Of a stretch of DNA of 64,000 bases, positions 50,104 to 61,795 are shown piece by piece. A program made the position numbers and the translations under genes. The DNA is from Benincasa hispida. Lineage: Eukaryota; Streptophyta; Magnoliopsida; Cucurbitales; Cucurbitaceae. The notes below the pieces were generated by a model. It saw only the letters and a program-made list of their open reading frames with translations. It was not told the origin of the DNA and ran no database searches. The stretch is taken from assembly GCF_009727055.1 (NCBI RefSeq), contig NC_052357.1, positions 5,645,589 through 5,709,588 on the forward strand. The letters run 5' to 3'. The number at the start of each line of letters is the position of its first letter. Positions within the stretch are counted from its first letter, which is position 1.

Positions 50104-51290
50104 ATGGCACAGCAGCCTGGAGGTAGAGCACCAAACAACAACAATGTCATGGAAAATCTGATTCTGTTGGCAAACGATCGCAATAGGTTCATTAGGGACT
50201 ATGTATCACCAAACCTCTATGATTTCTCTCCGGAAATCATGAGGCCTGCCTTAGACGGTAGTAGATTTGTAATGAAACCGGCGATGTTGCAAATGATCCA
50301 GGCTGCAGATCAATTCGGAGGAAGAAGTGGCGAGGATCCGCACGCCCACCTCCGAAGTTTTATTGAAATCTACAATATTTTTGTGTTCCCAAACATCTCC
50401 TCTGAAGATGGTCAGCATAATGGGCTATCAGACTGCCTTCAAATGGAAATTTCCTATCACGGTTTGAATCCTACTTCGCAGACCACTGCCAACGCGGCAG
50501 CAGCTGGTGGTTTGCTTGACAAGACTTACGATGAGGTGAAGAACATCCTGGACCGCATTTCCAAGAACCATGAAGACTAGAGGGAGAGTGACTAGAGATT
50601 AAGACTCAAAGATTCTGACGCAAATAACGGTGCCATTGTTTCGTTACAAAATTAAATCACCGCAATGATGAATTTGATTCAAGGAATGGCAATCCGCACC
50701 CTAACACCATAAGGTGGGCAAATTAACGTAATAAGTCAAAACACTGCAAGGTGTGTGACTTGCGGTGATGGGCATGCGATGGACGATTGCCCGCAAAATC
50801 CACAGTCTGCATATTTTGTAAAGAATAATCCCTTTTCAAACACTTACAACCCCGGGTGGAGAAACCACCCCAATTTTGCTTGGAAGAATCAATAACAAAA
50901 ATTTCAATCTGTGGCGCAAAAAGAAGAGCCACCAGGATTCTTCCAATGCAACAACGGTCAACAGAGCTACCAAGCAAGTAGCTCACAACAACCAATGCAA
51001 TCTTCTTCTCTAGAGAGCCTTTTGAAGCAATATATAGAGAAAAACGATACAGTGCTTCAAAGTCAAATTACGTCCATCCGCAACCTGGAATTGTAAATGG
51101 GTCAGATTGCAAATGAGCTGAAGAGTAGACCGCAGAGGGCGTTGCTAAGTTCTACTGAGCTTCCACGTAACCCAGGGGGATCAGGAGGAGTAATGTCAGG
51201 TTGTGACATTGCGCAGTGGAAAGACTGTGGAGGGAGAAAGGAAGGATCAGAATAGAACAACTTCCATCGCAACTTAGCCCGAGATTTCAG
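50104..51290 (+). pseudogene. Athila gag (element Q), frameshifted
   Basis: Encodes the nucleocapsid precursor. The first 158 codons (50104-50580) read without stop: IRDYVSPNLYDFSPEI, FVMKPAMLQMIQAADQFGG and EDPHAHLRSFIEIYNIF are conserved Athila gag words. A stop at 50578 follows. The frame then recurs in pieces, including a CX2CX3HX4C zinc knuckle (CVTCGDGHAMDDC, near 50755-50793) and NTYNPGWRNHPNFAWKNQ (about 50840-50890). More stops occur near 50893 and 51096. No intact product is expected. The start is the first ATG with Athila gag content after the PBS. Confidence 0.8.
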
Positions 51291-51292
51291 TA

Positions 51293-52212
51293 ATGCAAGA
51301 AGAAGAAAGAGAGACTAAAGCAGTGGAACCTGAGATTGCGTCGAACTTAAAGTCAAATGAAATAGGAACCGTGAAAGTCCAGTTACCACCTTTCCCTCAT
51401 AGGTTAAGAAAGAAGAAAAACAAAAAGGTACAGTACCAACGCTTCTTATCTATGTTAAAACAATTACATGTTAATATTCCTTTCAGTGAAGCGACTGAGG
51501 AAATGTCTGCCTATGCCAAGTTTCTGAAGGACATGGTAACTAAGATGAGAGGCGTTGGAAAATTTCCCACGGTGGCACTAACGCAAAGTTCCAAATCTAT
51601 CATCCCACCGAAGATGGGCGATTCTGGAAGCTTCATTATTCCTTGCTTTATAGGAGGACTCTATATTGGGCAAGCCCTGTGTGACTTGGGGGTCAACATA
51701 AACTTGATGCCACTGTCAACCTTTCGACAATTAAATATGGGGCAACTTGTGCCCACATCCGTGACTCTCCAGTTGGCAAGGACGTGTTGATCACGATTGA
51801 TAAGTTCATTTTGCCAGCTGACTTCATCATCCTAAATTATGAGGCCGACAAGGATGTACCCATCATTTTGGGGAGACCTTTCCTATCAACGGGTTGTGCA
51901 CAAATTGATGTGCACAAGGAAGAATTCACTTTGAGCATAAATAGACAGAAGCTCAAGTTTAATATAATTCGTGGCATGAAATTTCCTGATGAGGAATACC
52001 TGCAAGATTCTGAAGATGACCTGAATTTGATTGAAGAAGAAAAGTCTGATGAAGAACGTGAAGAAGAGGATGCCAACACATCCGTAGCTGTATGCAATGC
52101 GATCGTAGCAAAAAACAAACAAAGAGGAAGGATCGATCGCAACGCAAGAAGAAGAACCGGAGGAAGAAAGAAAAATAATGCAACCTTCTCTCGTGGAACC
52201 ATCAACACTTGA
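51293..52212 (+). pseudogene. Athila protease region (element Q)
   Basis: Retropepsin-like aspartic protease that would process gag-pol. FPHRLRKKKN and MLKQLHVNIPFSEATEEMS lead into GSFIIPCFIGGLYIGQALCD then LGVNINLMPLS, where the catalytic D-L-G is kept though the usual following Ala is Val. A frame slip near 51785 is followed by DVPIILGRPFLSTGCAQIDV, the conserved C-terminal block. The remaining acidic and Lys/Arg-rich part to 52212 is the linker to RT. Confidence 0.8.
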
Positions 52213-52314
52213 ACTGAAAACCCTACCAACACATTTGAAGTACGCATTTCTGGGGCAGAATGAGAAGCTGCCAGTGATAATTTTCTCTGTCTCAGCAAAG
52301 ATCAAGAGAATGCG

Positions 52315-53254
52315 TTGAACATTCTCAAGAAACATGTGCGAGCAATTGGCTGGACACTCGCTAACATCAGAGGAATTAGCCCCGCGTACTGCATGCACCA
52401 CATTCGTCTTGAGGACGACCACAAAGCAACTATTGAAAATCAATGTAGACTTAACCCTGCGATGAAGAAAGTCGTCAAAAAGGAGATTATCAAGTGGCTG
52501 GATGGGGGCATTATCTATCCCATTGCAGATAGCACGTGGGCAAGTCCCGTGCAATGTGTGCCGAAGAAGGGCGGAATGACGGTAGTCCCCAATGAGAACA
52601 ATGAATTGATACTGCAAAGAACCATCACTAGATGGTGCATCTGCATGGACTACCGCAAACTGAATGTGGCCACAAAGAAAGATCACTTCCCTTTGCTATT
52701 CATCGATCAAATGCTGGACAGATTAGCTGGAAACGATTTTTATTGCTTCTTGGATGGATATGACGGGTACAATCAAATTGTGATAGCTCCTGAAGACTAA
52801 GACAAGACCATATTCACCTGCCCATATTGGAAATTTGCTTTTCGCCGCATGTTGTTTGGCCTTTGCAATGCGCCAACACGTTCCAAAGGTGCATGATGGC
52901 GATCTTTTCAGATTATCTCGAGGACTCAATAGAAATATTTATTGATGACTTCTCCGTTTATGGGAACACATATGAAGTCTACCTAGCCAATTTGGATAAA
53001 ATCCTGAAAAGATGTGAAGAGACGAATTTGGTGCTCAATTGGGAAAAATGTCACTTCATGGTGAAAGAGGGTATAGTGTTGGGACACAAAGTCTCTTGGG
53101 AAGGGTTGGATGTGGACAAAGCAAAGTTCGACGCAATTGAAAAGCTTCAACCTCCAACCAACGTGAAGGATTTGTGAAGCTTCTTGGGGAATGCTGGATT
53201 CTATAGACGATTCGTCAAGGACTTTTCTAAAATAGCACTACCACTGAGTGCGTT
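52315..53254 (+). pseudogene. Athila reverse transcriptase, N-terminal and palm (element Q)
   Basis: Would copy element RNA to cDNA. Conserved RT blocks in order: LKKHVRAIGWTLANIRGISP, then HHIRLEDDHK, MKKVVKKEIIKWLDGGIIYP, VQCVPKKGGMTVV, CMDYRKLNVATKKDHFPL, LDGYDGYNQI (52740-52780), a stop near 52798, a one-base frame change around 52850, FQRCMMAIFSDYLED and the active-site box IEIFIDDFSVYG (52930-52965). Then HKVSWEGLDVDKAKFD and, after a stop at 53175, a SFLGNAGFYRRFVKDFSKIA-like block. It is split at 53259 by element F. Confidence 0.85.
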
Positions 53255-53259
53255 GTTAG

Positions 53260-53428
53260 TGATGGAACACGAGTCACACACAATGGAACTAGGATCTAAT
53301 TACACTCTAATTGCTTCTAATTTAAAGGAAAATAGCATGCACTAGAAGGAAAAAACATTGAATTAAAAAGGATGGGATACAACCTTTGTAGCTTACGAAC
53401 AACGCTTTTCGTCACTGAATATCGAATG
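53260..53428 (-). repeat. 3' LTR remnant of element F
   Basis: Matches 56616-56785 closely ('tgatggaacacgag', 'aggatctaatta', 'ggatgggatacaacctttgtagc'). It stops where integrase sequence begins, marking the internal deletion. Confidence 0.85.
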
Positions 53429-54242
53429 CATGTCCCCAAAAGGAATCAGGTAACTCAGCAAAGCTCATCATTGAGCGAACCATGTCCAACAAGGTTCTGT
53501 TTCTTCTTTCAGATACACCGTTCTGCTGAGGCATATTAGGTGCAGAGAGTTGTGACTTCATTTCGTGTTCTATCATATAGTCTTGAAATCTTAAGTCCAT
53601 GTACTCCCCACCTCGATCTGATCGTAGTGTCTTAATTGTTTTACCTAATTGGTTCTCAACCTAAGCCTTATATTCCTTGAACTTTTCAAAAGAATCAGAC
53701 TTGTGATGCATTAGGTAAATATGACCATACCTTGAATAATTATTAATAAAACTGATGAAATATTCATACAACACCTCGAGCTTTGACATTCATCGGTCCA
53801 CAGAGGTCTGAATGTTCGAGCTCTAAGGTATTGTGGCTCTAAGACCTTTTCCAGTAAAAGATCTCTTAGTCATTTTTCCTTCAAGACAAGGCTCACATGG
53901 AGATAAAGTATTGTCTTCTAATTGATTTAGGAGTCCATTCTTAACCAATCTCTCAATCCTTTTGAGATTTATATGACCAAGTCTTAAGTGTCATAGATAG
54001 GCATTAGAAGAAACTTTTTGTCTTTTATTTTGAATTTCAGTTGTTCTAAAACTCTCAGTATTTAAGATAAATTTTGCTTTAGTTGGTCTTAACTTATATA
54101 AGTTGTTTTCAAGTATAGCAGAACAAATTTGAATACCTTTTCTGAAAATGAACGCTTCATTAACTTCAAAAGATATTTTATACATTTGTTCCAATATACA
54201 AGCGATAGATATTAAATTCCTCTTTATAAGAGGTGCATACAA
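53412..54242 (-). pseudogene. Copia integrase and GAG-pre-integrase remnants (element F)
   Basis: On the minus strand, 53991-54242 reads LIKRNLISIACILEQMYKIS and ILENNLYKLRP, the GAG-pre-integrase lead. 53412-53600 reads QLSAPNMPQQNGVSERRNRT then LLDMVRSMMSFAELPDSFWG, the third catalytic region with the conserved Glu in NGVSERRNRT. Between them are stops and decayed sequence with DRGGEYMD-like and GRKYFITFIDD-like traces. It ends in the deletion junction into the LTR. Confidence 0.8.
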
Positions 54243-54260
54243 AACATCTTTAAGTATGAT

Positions 54261-54641
54261 TTATCTATCGTTGAAAAACAACTTCAAGTCTCCCACTGCT
54301 TCGACCGAGACAACCTCTCTTATTCCAACCTTGAGGGTGATCTCGCCTTCTTCAAACTTTTTCCAGGAACAAGTTTCTTGAAAAAAGAAGCAAATATGTT
54401 TAGTGGCTCCTGAATCCAATATCCAGGTTGAGGTATCATACTCCACTAAACATGTTTTAGCAACTAGTAAATCATATTTACCTTGTGCTTCTTTCGAGGC
54501 AGGGGCCTGAGGACATTCCTCAGTTAAGACAAATCTCAAGTCATCTATTACTAGTGTTGAATTAAGATTGTTTTTCCATGTTGAGTAATTATCGCCCTTT
54601 AGTTTCTCGGAAGCTAAGAGTTGATCTAGAGAACTAGTCAT
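54261..54641 (-). pseudogene. Copia gag-protease, internally deleted fusion (element F)
   Basis: A 126-codon minus-strand frame. Residues about 1-45 are a gag start (LASEKLKGDNYSTWKNNLNS, then DLRFVLTEECPQ). From about 73 on it is protease (STWILDSGATKHICFFF, with the catalytic DSG), then EGEITLKVGIREVVSVEAVG. Normally several hundred gag residues, including the zinc knuckle, lie between, so a large deletion joined the two in frame. No function is likely. Confidence 0.85.
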
Positions 54642-56598
54642 GCTGAAAAGAAAAACATATCATTTTTAGTAAAAACATTAATCATTTAAATCCAATCAAG
54701 TTTAGCAAAAAAAAACTAATAATGTACCCTTCATTATTATATTTTTCCATGATATTCAATGGTTTAGAATAACCTCCACCGAGGGGTGATCGACTATTCC
54801 TCCGTTGAACCAAGACTATTTTGACTAGATACTATTACCAGAATAACTCTTATTCCAATAATAACTCAGTTACCACTACTTTGGTCAAGAATTTACTAAC
54901 ACTTAGTAATTCTTGTAAGTGTGACCCTCCATTTTCAGACCTCAAAGATCGGAATCATTATGCTCTTGAAGTTGGAAAGACAAAAATGAAAACGAACCTG
55001 AGAGACCCTATCTATTTCTAGAGTTCGTGGAGTTCCAAATCCTATAATATAGCCCTCTGATTGGTAAGGCTGCTCCAGGGCAGACATGCAGGCGCATTAT
55101 AGGAATCTCACGGTACGACCTAATGGAAGAGACCGTAGGATGTGTTTACATACTTCCTTCCCCCATTTACTATGAACAACTTCCCCTATTCACCTTGGTA
55201 TTGACTCATGCAAACACTCTCCGAATGGAGTCCGCTCCCAAAGCGGCCCAAACCCAAGCATGAATCTCACGGTGTGAACTCTTAGGGACGCTAGAGCTAA
55301 AAATACATTACTTCTCTCCAGTTGAAGTGTTCTAGACGGTTAGGGTATAAAATACTTAGCGATACATTTCGGCTAACTAAACATATCCTAAGTCTAGGTG
55401 ATTCATCCGAGTATAACTTTTATACTAGATTTTTAACCTACGATGTCTAGGTGATAAACAAATTTTATTACCTCACACCGCTCATGCATGCTCATAAAAC
55501 CGGTCTAACCTAACTCAGACGTCGGCTCGATCTCCATGTAGTAGGTGTTTCATGAACCGTCAACTTAAAAACTTTCAACCTTAGTCATCTTATCTGACTT
55601 TTTGTCAAGATCTTGCCGGGTGAGTTTTCTTGTAACTTCGGTTTTACAAGATATCGACCTATTTTTCTATGAAAATTTGGATTGCTCGATGGTTAACCTT
55701 AAATGAGCATGCATCTTATCTGTATTATAGATTTTAGAAGTCTAGGTAATTTTATAACAATTATAACCCTAGAGCATTCATCTATAACATGCTTCCTTCA
55801 ATCAAACATGCTTTAATACAACATATATAAAACTAAGCATGCATAGTATATATTTTATAATACTTATAAGATATAATAAATGCATATCACATGCTTTTCC
55901 TATGGTGGGGTTTTAAAACTATATGGCAAACTATATGCACACATAATCAAACAACATTATATATCACATGCATAATAGGTAAACAACATTTTGAACCATT
56001 TGGAATCACTCTAAAACTCGAACCGGCCTAAAAACACCAAAAACCAAGTTAAACAAGTCAAACCGGCTCAACTAGGTCAAACAGACCAGTCCAGACCGTC
56101 TGGTCAATGACCGCTGGTGCAGTCAACGGAACCGGACGCAGGGCGGGTCGACGGAGCGCGCGGGTTGCGAGCAGGCGACAGGCGTACAGGCAGCTTCGAA
56201 CCGGGTCGCATGAATCGGAGCGGGCGGGTACGCGAAGCTAGGTGCGCATGTGAGAAATCGGGTCGGAGCGCTTCTCGGGTCGGGTCTAGGAGCTTCTCTC
56301 GGGCCTGGGAGTAAAATCGGGTCTATGAGCCAAAATTCTCCAATTTTACTGCTGTCCTCTCTCCCGGAATCAAGAAATTACAGTCTAGTTTCAACTCTAA
56401 TGACTCCAACAAATTTACAGACCCTTTTTCACACATTAATGCTTATAAACATGTGAGTAATTACAAATTTCCACAAGAAATTTAAAGAAAAACAATGCCA
56501 AAATCATAATAAATCCACTTTAGTCCATATTTCATTCAACACTTTGAATAGAAAGAAAAAAAAAAACACCCCCCAAAAGCAATTGAGCGTAATTAAAG
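54642..56598 (-). mobile_element. 5' leader of element F
   Basis: About 2 kb between PBS and gag with no coding motif. The 55500-56050 part parallels the leader of element K at the left edge of the window. 56100-56330 is unusually GC-rich ('cgggtcg', 'gagcggg' words) and gives two chance frames that are not taken as genes. Confidence 0.6.
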
Positions 56599-56601
56599 CA
56601 T

Positions 56602-56612
56602 GCTCTGATACC
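56602..56612 (-). other. Primer-binding site of element F
   Basis: The minus strand reads GGTATCAGAGC, the core of the initiator tRNA-Met PBS, four bases from the LTR end at 56616 (TGA lies between the LTR end and the core). Confidence 0.8.
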
Positions 56613-56615
56613 TCA

Positions 56616-58576
56616 TGATGGAACACGAGACAAACGCAGTGGAATAGGATCTAATTATACTCTAATTACTTCAAATTTAAAGGAAAATAGCATGCACTTG
56701 AAGGAAAAAACAGTGAATTAAAAGGGATGGGATACAACCTTTGTAGCTCCCGAACAATGCTTTTCTTCGCTGAATCTCGACCCGAACTCTTCTGGACCAC
56801 TACTAGAGTTGACCTACTATCCTCTGGACTCAGAACCGAGTTGTGGGACCCGTGGATGAAGAAAACCGAGAGAGAGAAAGAGATGGAAAAAATAAGATGG
56901 AATTTAGGTAGGTTTTGGGTTTGTTTTCAGCCCAATTTTAGAAAACAATTTGGTAAAATTGGCAAAAACTTTTTAATCCAAAATAGAAAGCCCAATTTAT
57001 AGAAAAAAACCATGCAACAATTGCATGAACCAAATCCATAAAAACCCAACACCTATAATCTACTACCTTAGTGGGCTTAATGTCTCCACTATAAGCCAAC
57101 ACCTAGCCCACTATTTTGTTAGTGGAATTATCCAACAAAAGTTTGGATTTTCCTACTAACTTTAGTCAAAGGGCAAAATAGTCATTTGGTCAAAGTCAAA
57201 CTTTGACCAAAAAGGTAACATTTTGACTTTTTATGATTATTTTCGTATTGACTAATTTTGACCTCCCGAGCATGAATCCGCATTCATTTTCTCGAAATTT
57301 AAATTACATTTGAATATAAAGTCGGTCAAAGTTTGACTTTTCAAAGTCAAAAGTCAACTCTTTGACTTTGTACATCTTTGACCATTTTCATTATTTTCGA
57401 GCTTTCAAATATGAACATATTCATATTCTTGATATTTAAATCACATTTAAATATTAAAGTTGTATCTCTAAACTGAAAAATCCGACCACTATATCACATA
57501 TACTTGTCGGTTTCTCTCTCTTCACCTAATTCGAACAATTTGAATCATTCTATCATACTGTTCTAAGTTTATTCCATATGAGCTAGTAGGGGAACCTAAT
57601 GAACCTATAGATCATGGGCTCCAACGATCCAAGATTAGCTGGCTAAACTTTTTAGGCAGAGCTAATCAACATTCGTTAACTAACAGGTCATTCCACTAGA
57701 GTCCCGTAGTTGCATTCCTCTCACTATAGATATATTTTTGTCCATTTGATATAACAATGATTAGTAAGTTAATCCTTCACAGGTTGTTCATAATCTCGGT
57801 TGGGTCATAAAAATCGTTTTATCCTCGAGACTACATCTTATTCCTTAAGTTCCACTAATCCTCTAATGAACAATTGGTTTAAGGTCCAACCTATAAACCG
57901 AATCCCTCTGGGGCCAAGAAGAGGGTGGGGCCCCTTGTTCAAGACCTGGATTCAGTACTAAAGGGTTGTATCTACTATCCCTATAATGGGTAGGAGTGAA
58001 TTCCGTCTTGCACCCTATGTTCCATGCTATCCACCCGATCTTACCCCTGAAATGGGAGGCTACCAACGATGATGAGATGCCCTCATCTATGCAGATCTAA
58101 GGATAATTCCGAGTGAACAGGAGTTTATAGTTAGCTCAGGATTAACATTAAGTCACCTAGGTCATCAATTAACGAAATAGTCAGTTTTATACATAAAACG
58201 GCATTTAGAACATAAAAAGTGACTATTTCATGGTTCAGTTTTATGCAAACTCATTGCATAGGATGCCCCCACTCACATATCTCTATATGAACGATTTAGG
58301 ATCACATCGTTTGTACTAACTACAAAGTGGGCCGCATCCATAGTATCCCCAGAATAAGGCGCCTAACCTTATTTATATACTATAGACCATTTTGGCTATA
58401 TATTTGAACTTGATCCATATTTATGTCACTACATATAGTTCAAACTACATTAAATAGCCCTAAGACCTTAATTTATTGGATTCAAGATTACAATTTCAAT
58501 AACAACTTTATCGGAAAAAAAACAGAATATGTTTATTAATTTACAAACTACGAGTTTTAGGACATAAAATCCAACA
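56616..58576 (-). repeat. 5' LTR of element F (1961 bp)
   Basis: Element sense starts TGTTGGATTTTATGTCC at 58576 and ends ...GTTCCATCA at 56616. It is the most complete uninterrupted LTR of the K/H/B/F group in the window and was used as the length reference. It contains 'gagctagtaggggaacc', 'tagatatatttttgtcca' and 'cgagttttaggacat' blocks. Confidence 0.9.
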
Positions 58577-58581
58577 GTTAG

Positions 58582-59150
58582 AGGCGGACAGAAAGTTTGA
58601 ATTTGATAACAATTGTCTCAACGCATTCCGAATTTTAAAAGATACGCTGATTACCGCGCCTGTCTTAATTACGTCGGATTGGACACTGCCATTTGAAATC
58701 ATGTGCGACGCAATCGGGTATGCGATGGGAGCCGCATTAGCGCAAAAGAAGAAAACTATTTTGCACCCCATCGCATATGCGAGTAAAATTCTGAACTATG
58801 CCCAAATTAATTATACCACCACTGAAAAAGAACTCCTGGCTATGATTTTTACGTTGGAAAAATTCCGGGTATATCTATTGGGAACTAAGGTACTTATTCA
58901 CACTGATCACTCAGCAATAAAATATTTGATGACAAAGAATGACACAAATTCGAGGTTGATCAGATGGGTTCTCCTCCTTCAAGAATTTGATATCGAGATC
59001 ATTGATCGGAAAGGGACAGAGAATCAAGTTGCGAATCATTTGTCCAAACTGAAAAATCCCGAGGTTGACTGCAATGAATTTGAAGTGAGTGCTATGTTTC
59101 CGGATGAGCAGTTGTTTCACATAGAAGGGCTGGTATGCGAACATCGTTAA
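58582..59150 (+). pseudogene. Athila RNase H domain (element Q), after element F
   Basis: Continues Q's pol. The frame at 58701-59150 reads [74 protein letters not shown] and [20 protein letters not shown]. Acidic RNase H residues (Asp in MCDA, Glu in TEKE, Asp in HTDH) are present; the usual late Asp appears as Asn in NHLSKL. The preceding 58590-58700 carries [24 protein letters not shown] text in frame. It stops at 59148. Confidence 0.85.
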
Positions 59151-60400
59151 TTATTTGGTTTATGAACAATTTCCTGAAGATTACACTTACCATCAACAGA
59201 AGAAGCTCATGAATGAATGCAGACACTATTATTGGGATGAGTCGAATCTGTATAAAAGAGGTGCAGACCAAATCATTCAATTATGTGTACCAGATGCTGC
59301 TCAACAACGCATATTGTCATAGTGCCACGATTCGCCATATAGAGGGCACTTTGAAGGACAATGTACTACAGCCAAAGTTTTATGAAGTGGATTATTTTGG
59401 CCTTCATTATTTAAGGATGTTGCTGACTATGCAATGAAATGTGATTGGTGTCAACACACCGGTAACATTTCATGGAAGAACGCAATGCCAATGAACACTA
59501 TCTTGGAGCTGGAACTATTTGACATATGGGGGATTGATTTCATGGTACCATTCGCTCTTTCGCATGGCAAGCATTATATCTTATTGGCCATCGATTACGT
59601 TTCCAAGTGGGTAGAGGCAATTATGTGCGTCACAAGTGATGCGGCGGTAGTCTCCCAGTTCCTCAAAAAGAATATTTTCACCCGTTTTGGTACTCCCCGT
59701 GCCATTATAAGTGATGAATGATCACACTTTGTCAACCACAATATAAAGGAGCTGCTGCGCAAGTACAATATCCTCCACAAGGTGGCCACCGCATACCATC
59801 CGCAAACAAATGGCCAAGTTGAAGTTTCCAATCTTGAAATTAAATTGATACTTGAGAAGGTAATAAAACCTTCGCGGAAGGATTGGGCAATGAAGCTTGA
59901 TGATGCGTTATGGGCATACCGGACCACATTTAAAACGCCTATAGTTATGTCCCCCTATGCGTTGATATTTGGCAAATCGTGTAATTTGCCTTTGGAGCTA
60001 GAGTATAAAGCATTGTGGGCGGTCAAGAAACTGGATTTTGATTTGAAGAAAGCAGGGGAAGCGTGGAAAATGCAACTGGTCGAGCTAGAAGAATGGAGGA
60101 ACAACGCATATGAAAGTGCAAAAATTTATAAAGAATGCACCAAGTGCTGACATGACCAACGCATATGCAGTAAGAACCTCCAAGTCGGGTAGAAAGTCTT
60201 GCTTTTCAATTCACGTCTGTGACTCTTCCCAGGAAAGCTAAAGTCACGTTGGTCCGAACCGTTCATAATTCGACAAGTACTTCCACATGGCGCGGTAGAA
60301 TTATCAAATGACGACGGAACCAACATATTCAAAGTCAATGGACATTAAGTAAAGGCATACCATGGAGAAGACTGGCATCGCCAAGTCGACTCCATGGAAC
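59151..60400 (+). pseudogene. Athila integrase (element Q)
   Basis: Would insert cDNA into the genome. Pieces in order: a decayed HHCC region ending CDWCQHTGNISWKN (59430-59480); the core with FDIWGIDFMVPFALSHGKHY (first Asp), FGTPRAIISDE (second Asp, then a TGA at 59719) and [19 protein letters not shown] (catalytic Glu, 59785-59840); then [20 protein letters not shown] and [20 protein letters not shown]. After a stop near 60148 a C-terminal region follows ([28 protein letters not shown]). All three DDE residues remain, but at least three stops or shifts break the protein. Confidence 0.85.
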
Positions 60401-61780
60401 TAAGAAACTTTGAATGAAGAAGGATGTATGTGGTCCCTGCGTTATCAGATGATCGCAACTTATCAGGGATGCAAGTTTTGGGAAACCTCAAGTCTTCAAC
60501 TCTTTTCTCCACTACTCGGAATTTTCACCATCTTTTCAATTCTGATTTATCCTTACTTTATTATCTTTTCAATTTTCACTATCGATTATTAAAAAAAAAA
60601 TTGCGATAACGATTTTTATTTTGTTTAAAATAATTTGACACTCTCTTTGTTTTTCTTACAACGATCGAGGCACTGGATTATGAAAATGTTACGCAAAGCA
60701 GCACTTATCTTATTCCATTACTGCAACCCAACGAAGAATGATCGCTGCAAAGATGGATGTGTCAATACAATGCAGGCGACAACGCAAAATTTGGGGTGTA
60801 CTCTTCCTTATCTTCATGTCCAATTTTGCGCTATCACATTGCATTTTAGTTTTCAAGGTTTTATCACCACATCCTCTTTAATCACCGCAATCATTTGGTA
60901 TAGATAAATTTAGTGAGTTACTGCATGTTGTTTCTTATCCCAGTATGATTTCAGTGATGATAGATATACTTCTATTGCTTTCGTATACACTAGAGTTAAC
61001 TTAAATCTTAAGATAGTCACCTCATGAAATATTTCTCGAAGTTAGGGGTTTGCTAGCTTTCTTTCAAACTCTCTTTACAACGCATTCTATGACCATCGCA
61101 TGACTTATTTTAATCTTTTGGTAATGAGAACATTGCCGCATTTTAAATTTGGGAATGGGATATTTGTTTCCGACCTTGCTTCTACAAAGAAAAAAAAAAT
61201 TGAGAATAACAACTCCACTGTCAACGCAATGGGAAGCCCATGTTGATAAGAGTTAAGTTGTGAAAGGCACTTACCCGTAGTTGGATATCCGCATGACACG
61301 TGTGGGGGCAAGCCAAAACGAAAGTAAGTCACCAGGATCAATGCATAAATCAATGATCGCAACATCACTACCAAATCGGTATGAGTTTAGTCTGAGAAAG
61401 AGTGCATTGCTCGTAGTTGGATGTTCGCATGACACACGTGGGGGCAAGCCAAAACGAAGGCAAGGTACTCGAATCAGTGCAAGGTTAGAAAAAATGCAAT
61501 GAAAAAAAATTTTGTGCAAGGATAAATCATTTGACACCCCGGTGGAAAATTTTCTTTTTGAAATAAATCATGCGATGTTTTGGAATTTAGTAAAGTTCTT
61601 TTGAAAGTTAAGCTTGCAATCCCTAAGTCTTAGAAATATTTTAGGAAGAGGCTTGAATAAGACTTAAGGAAATTCTGGCATATAGGATTTGAACGAAGTA
61701 TCCTTGAGAAATCTAGGGAAAGAACTTTGCGGTTAACTTGATAAAGGAATCTTTAGCTTATGCTTGAGGACAAGCATTGT
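60401..61780 (+). other. 3' region of Q between integrase and polypurine tract
   Basis: About 1.4 kb with no intact frame. Athila elements can carry an env-like gene here, but I find no signal peptide plus membrane segment to support one. It holds A runs near 60590 and 61190 and a direct repeat (listed separately). Short frames (60-90 codons) show no motif. Confidence 0.5.
61271..61480 (+). repeat. Direct repeat of about 68 bp, two copies
   Basis: Copies start near 61273 and 61409 (offset about 137 bp), each with 'cgtagttgg', 'cgcatgacac', 'gtgggggcaagccaaaacga' and a 'aatca/gatca' end. Similarity drops between them. Confidence 0.75.
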
Positions 61781-61795
61781 TTAAATTTGGGGATG
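61781..61795 (+). other. Polypurine tract of Q
   Basis: 'aaatttggggatg' directly precedes the 3' LTR start TGATAACG, the standard plus-strand primer position; a pyrimidine-to-purine switch is clear. Confidence 0.8.

Larger units (their letters stand above)
53260..58576 (-). mobile_element. Copia element F inserted in Q's RT
   Basis: Flanked by perfect GTTAG duplications (53255-53259 and 58577-58581), with TG...CA ends on the minus strand. It has an intact 5' LTR at the right (56616-58576), PBS, leader, a deleted gag-protease, an integrase fragment and only about 170 bp of its 3' LTR. RT, RNase H, most integrase and most of the 3' LTR have been lost by a deletion ending near 53428. Confidence 0.9.

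Noticed and set aside
51886..52686. 266-codon minus-strand frame
   Set aside because: Antisense shadow of Athila protease/RT; the plus strand carries the recognisable domains.
56117..56456. Arg-rich frames in the GC-rich leader patch of element F
   Set aside because: Composition-driven frames in an untranslated retroelement leader, with no motif.
60401..61780. Env-like gene of the Athila element
   Set aside because: No frame with a signal peptide and membrane span; frames are short and broken.
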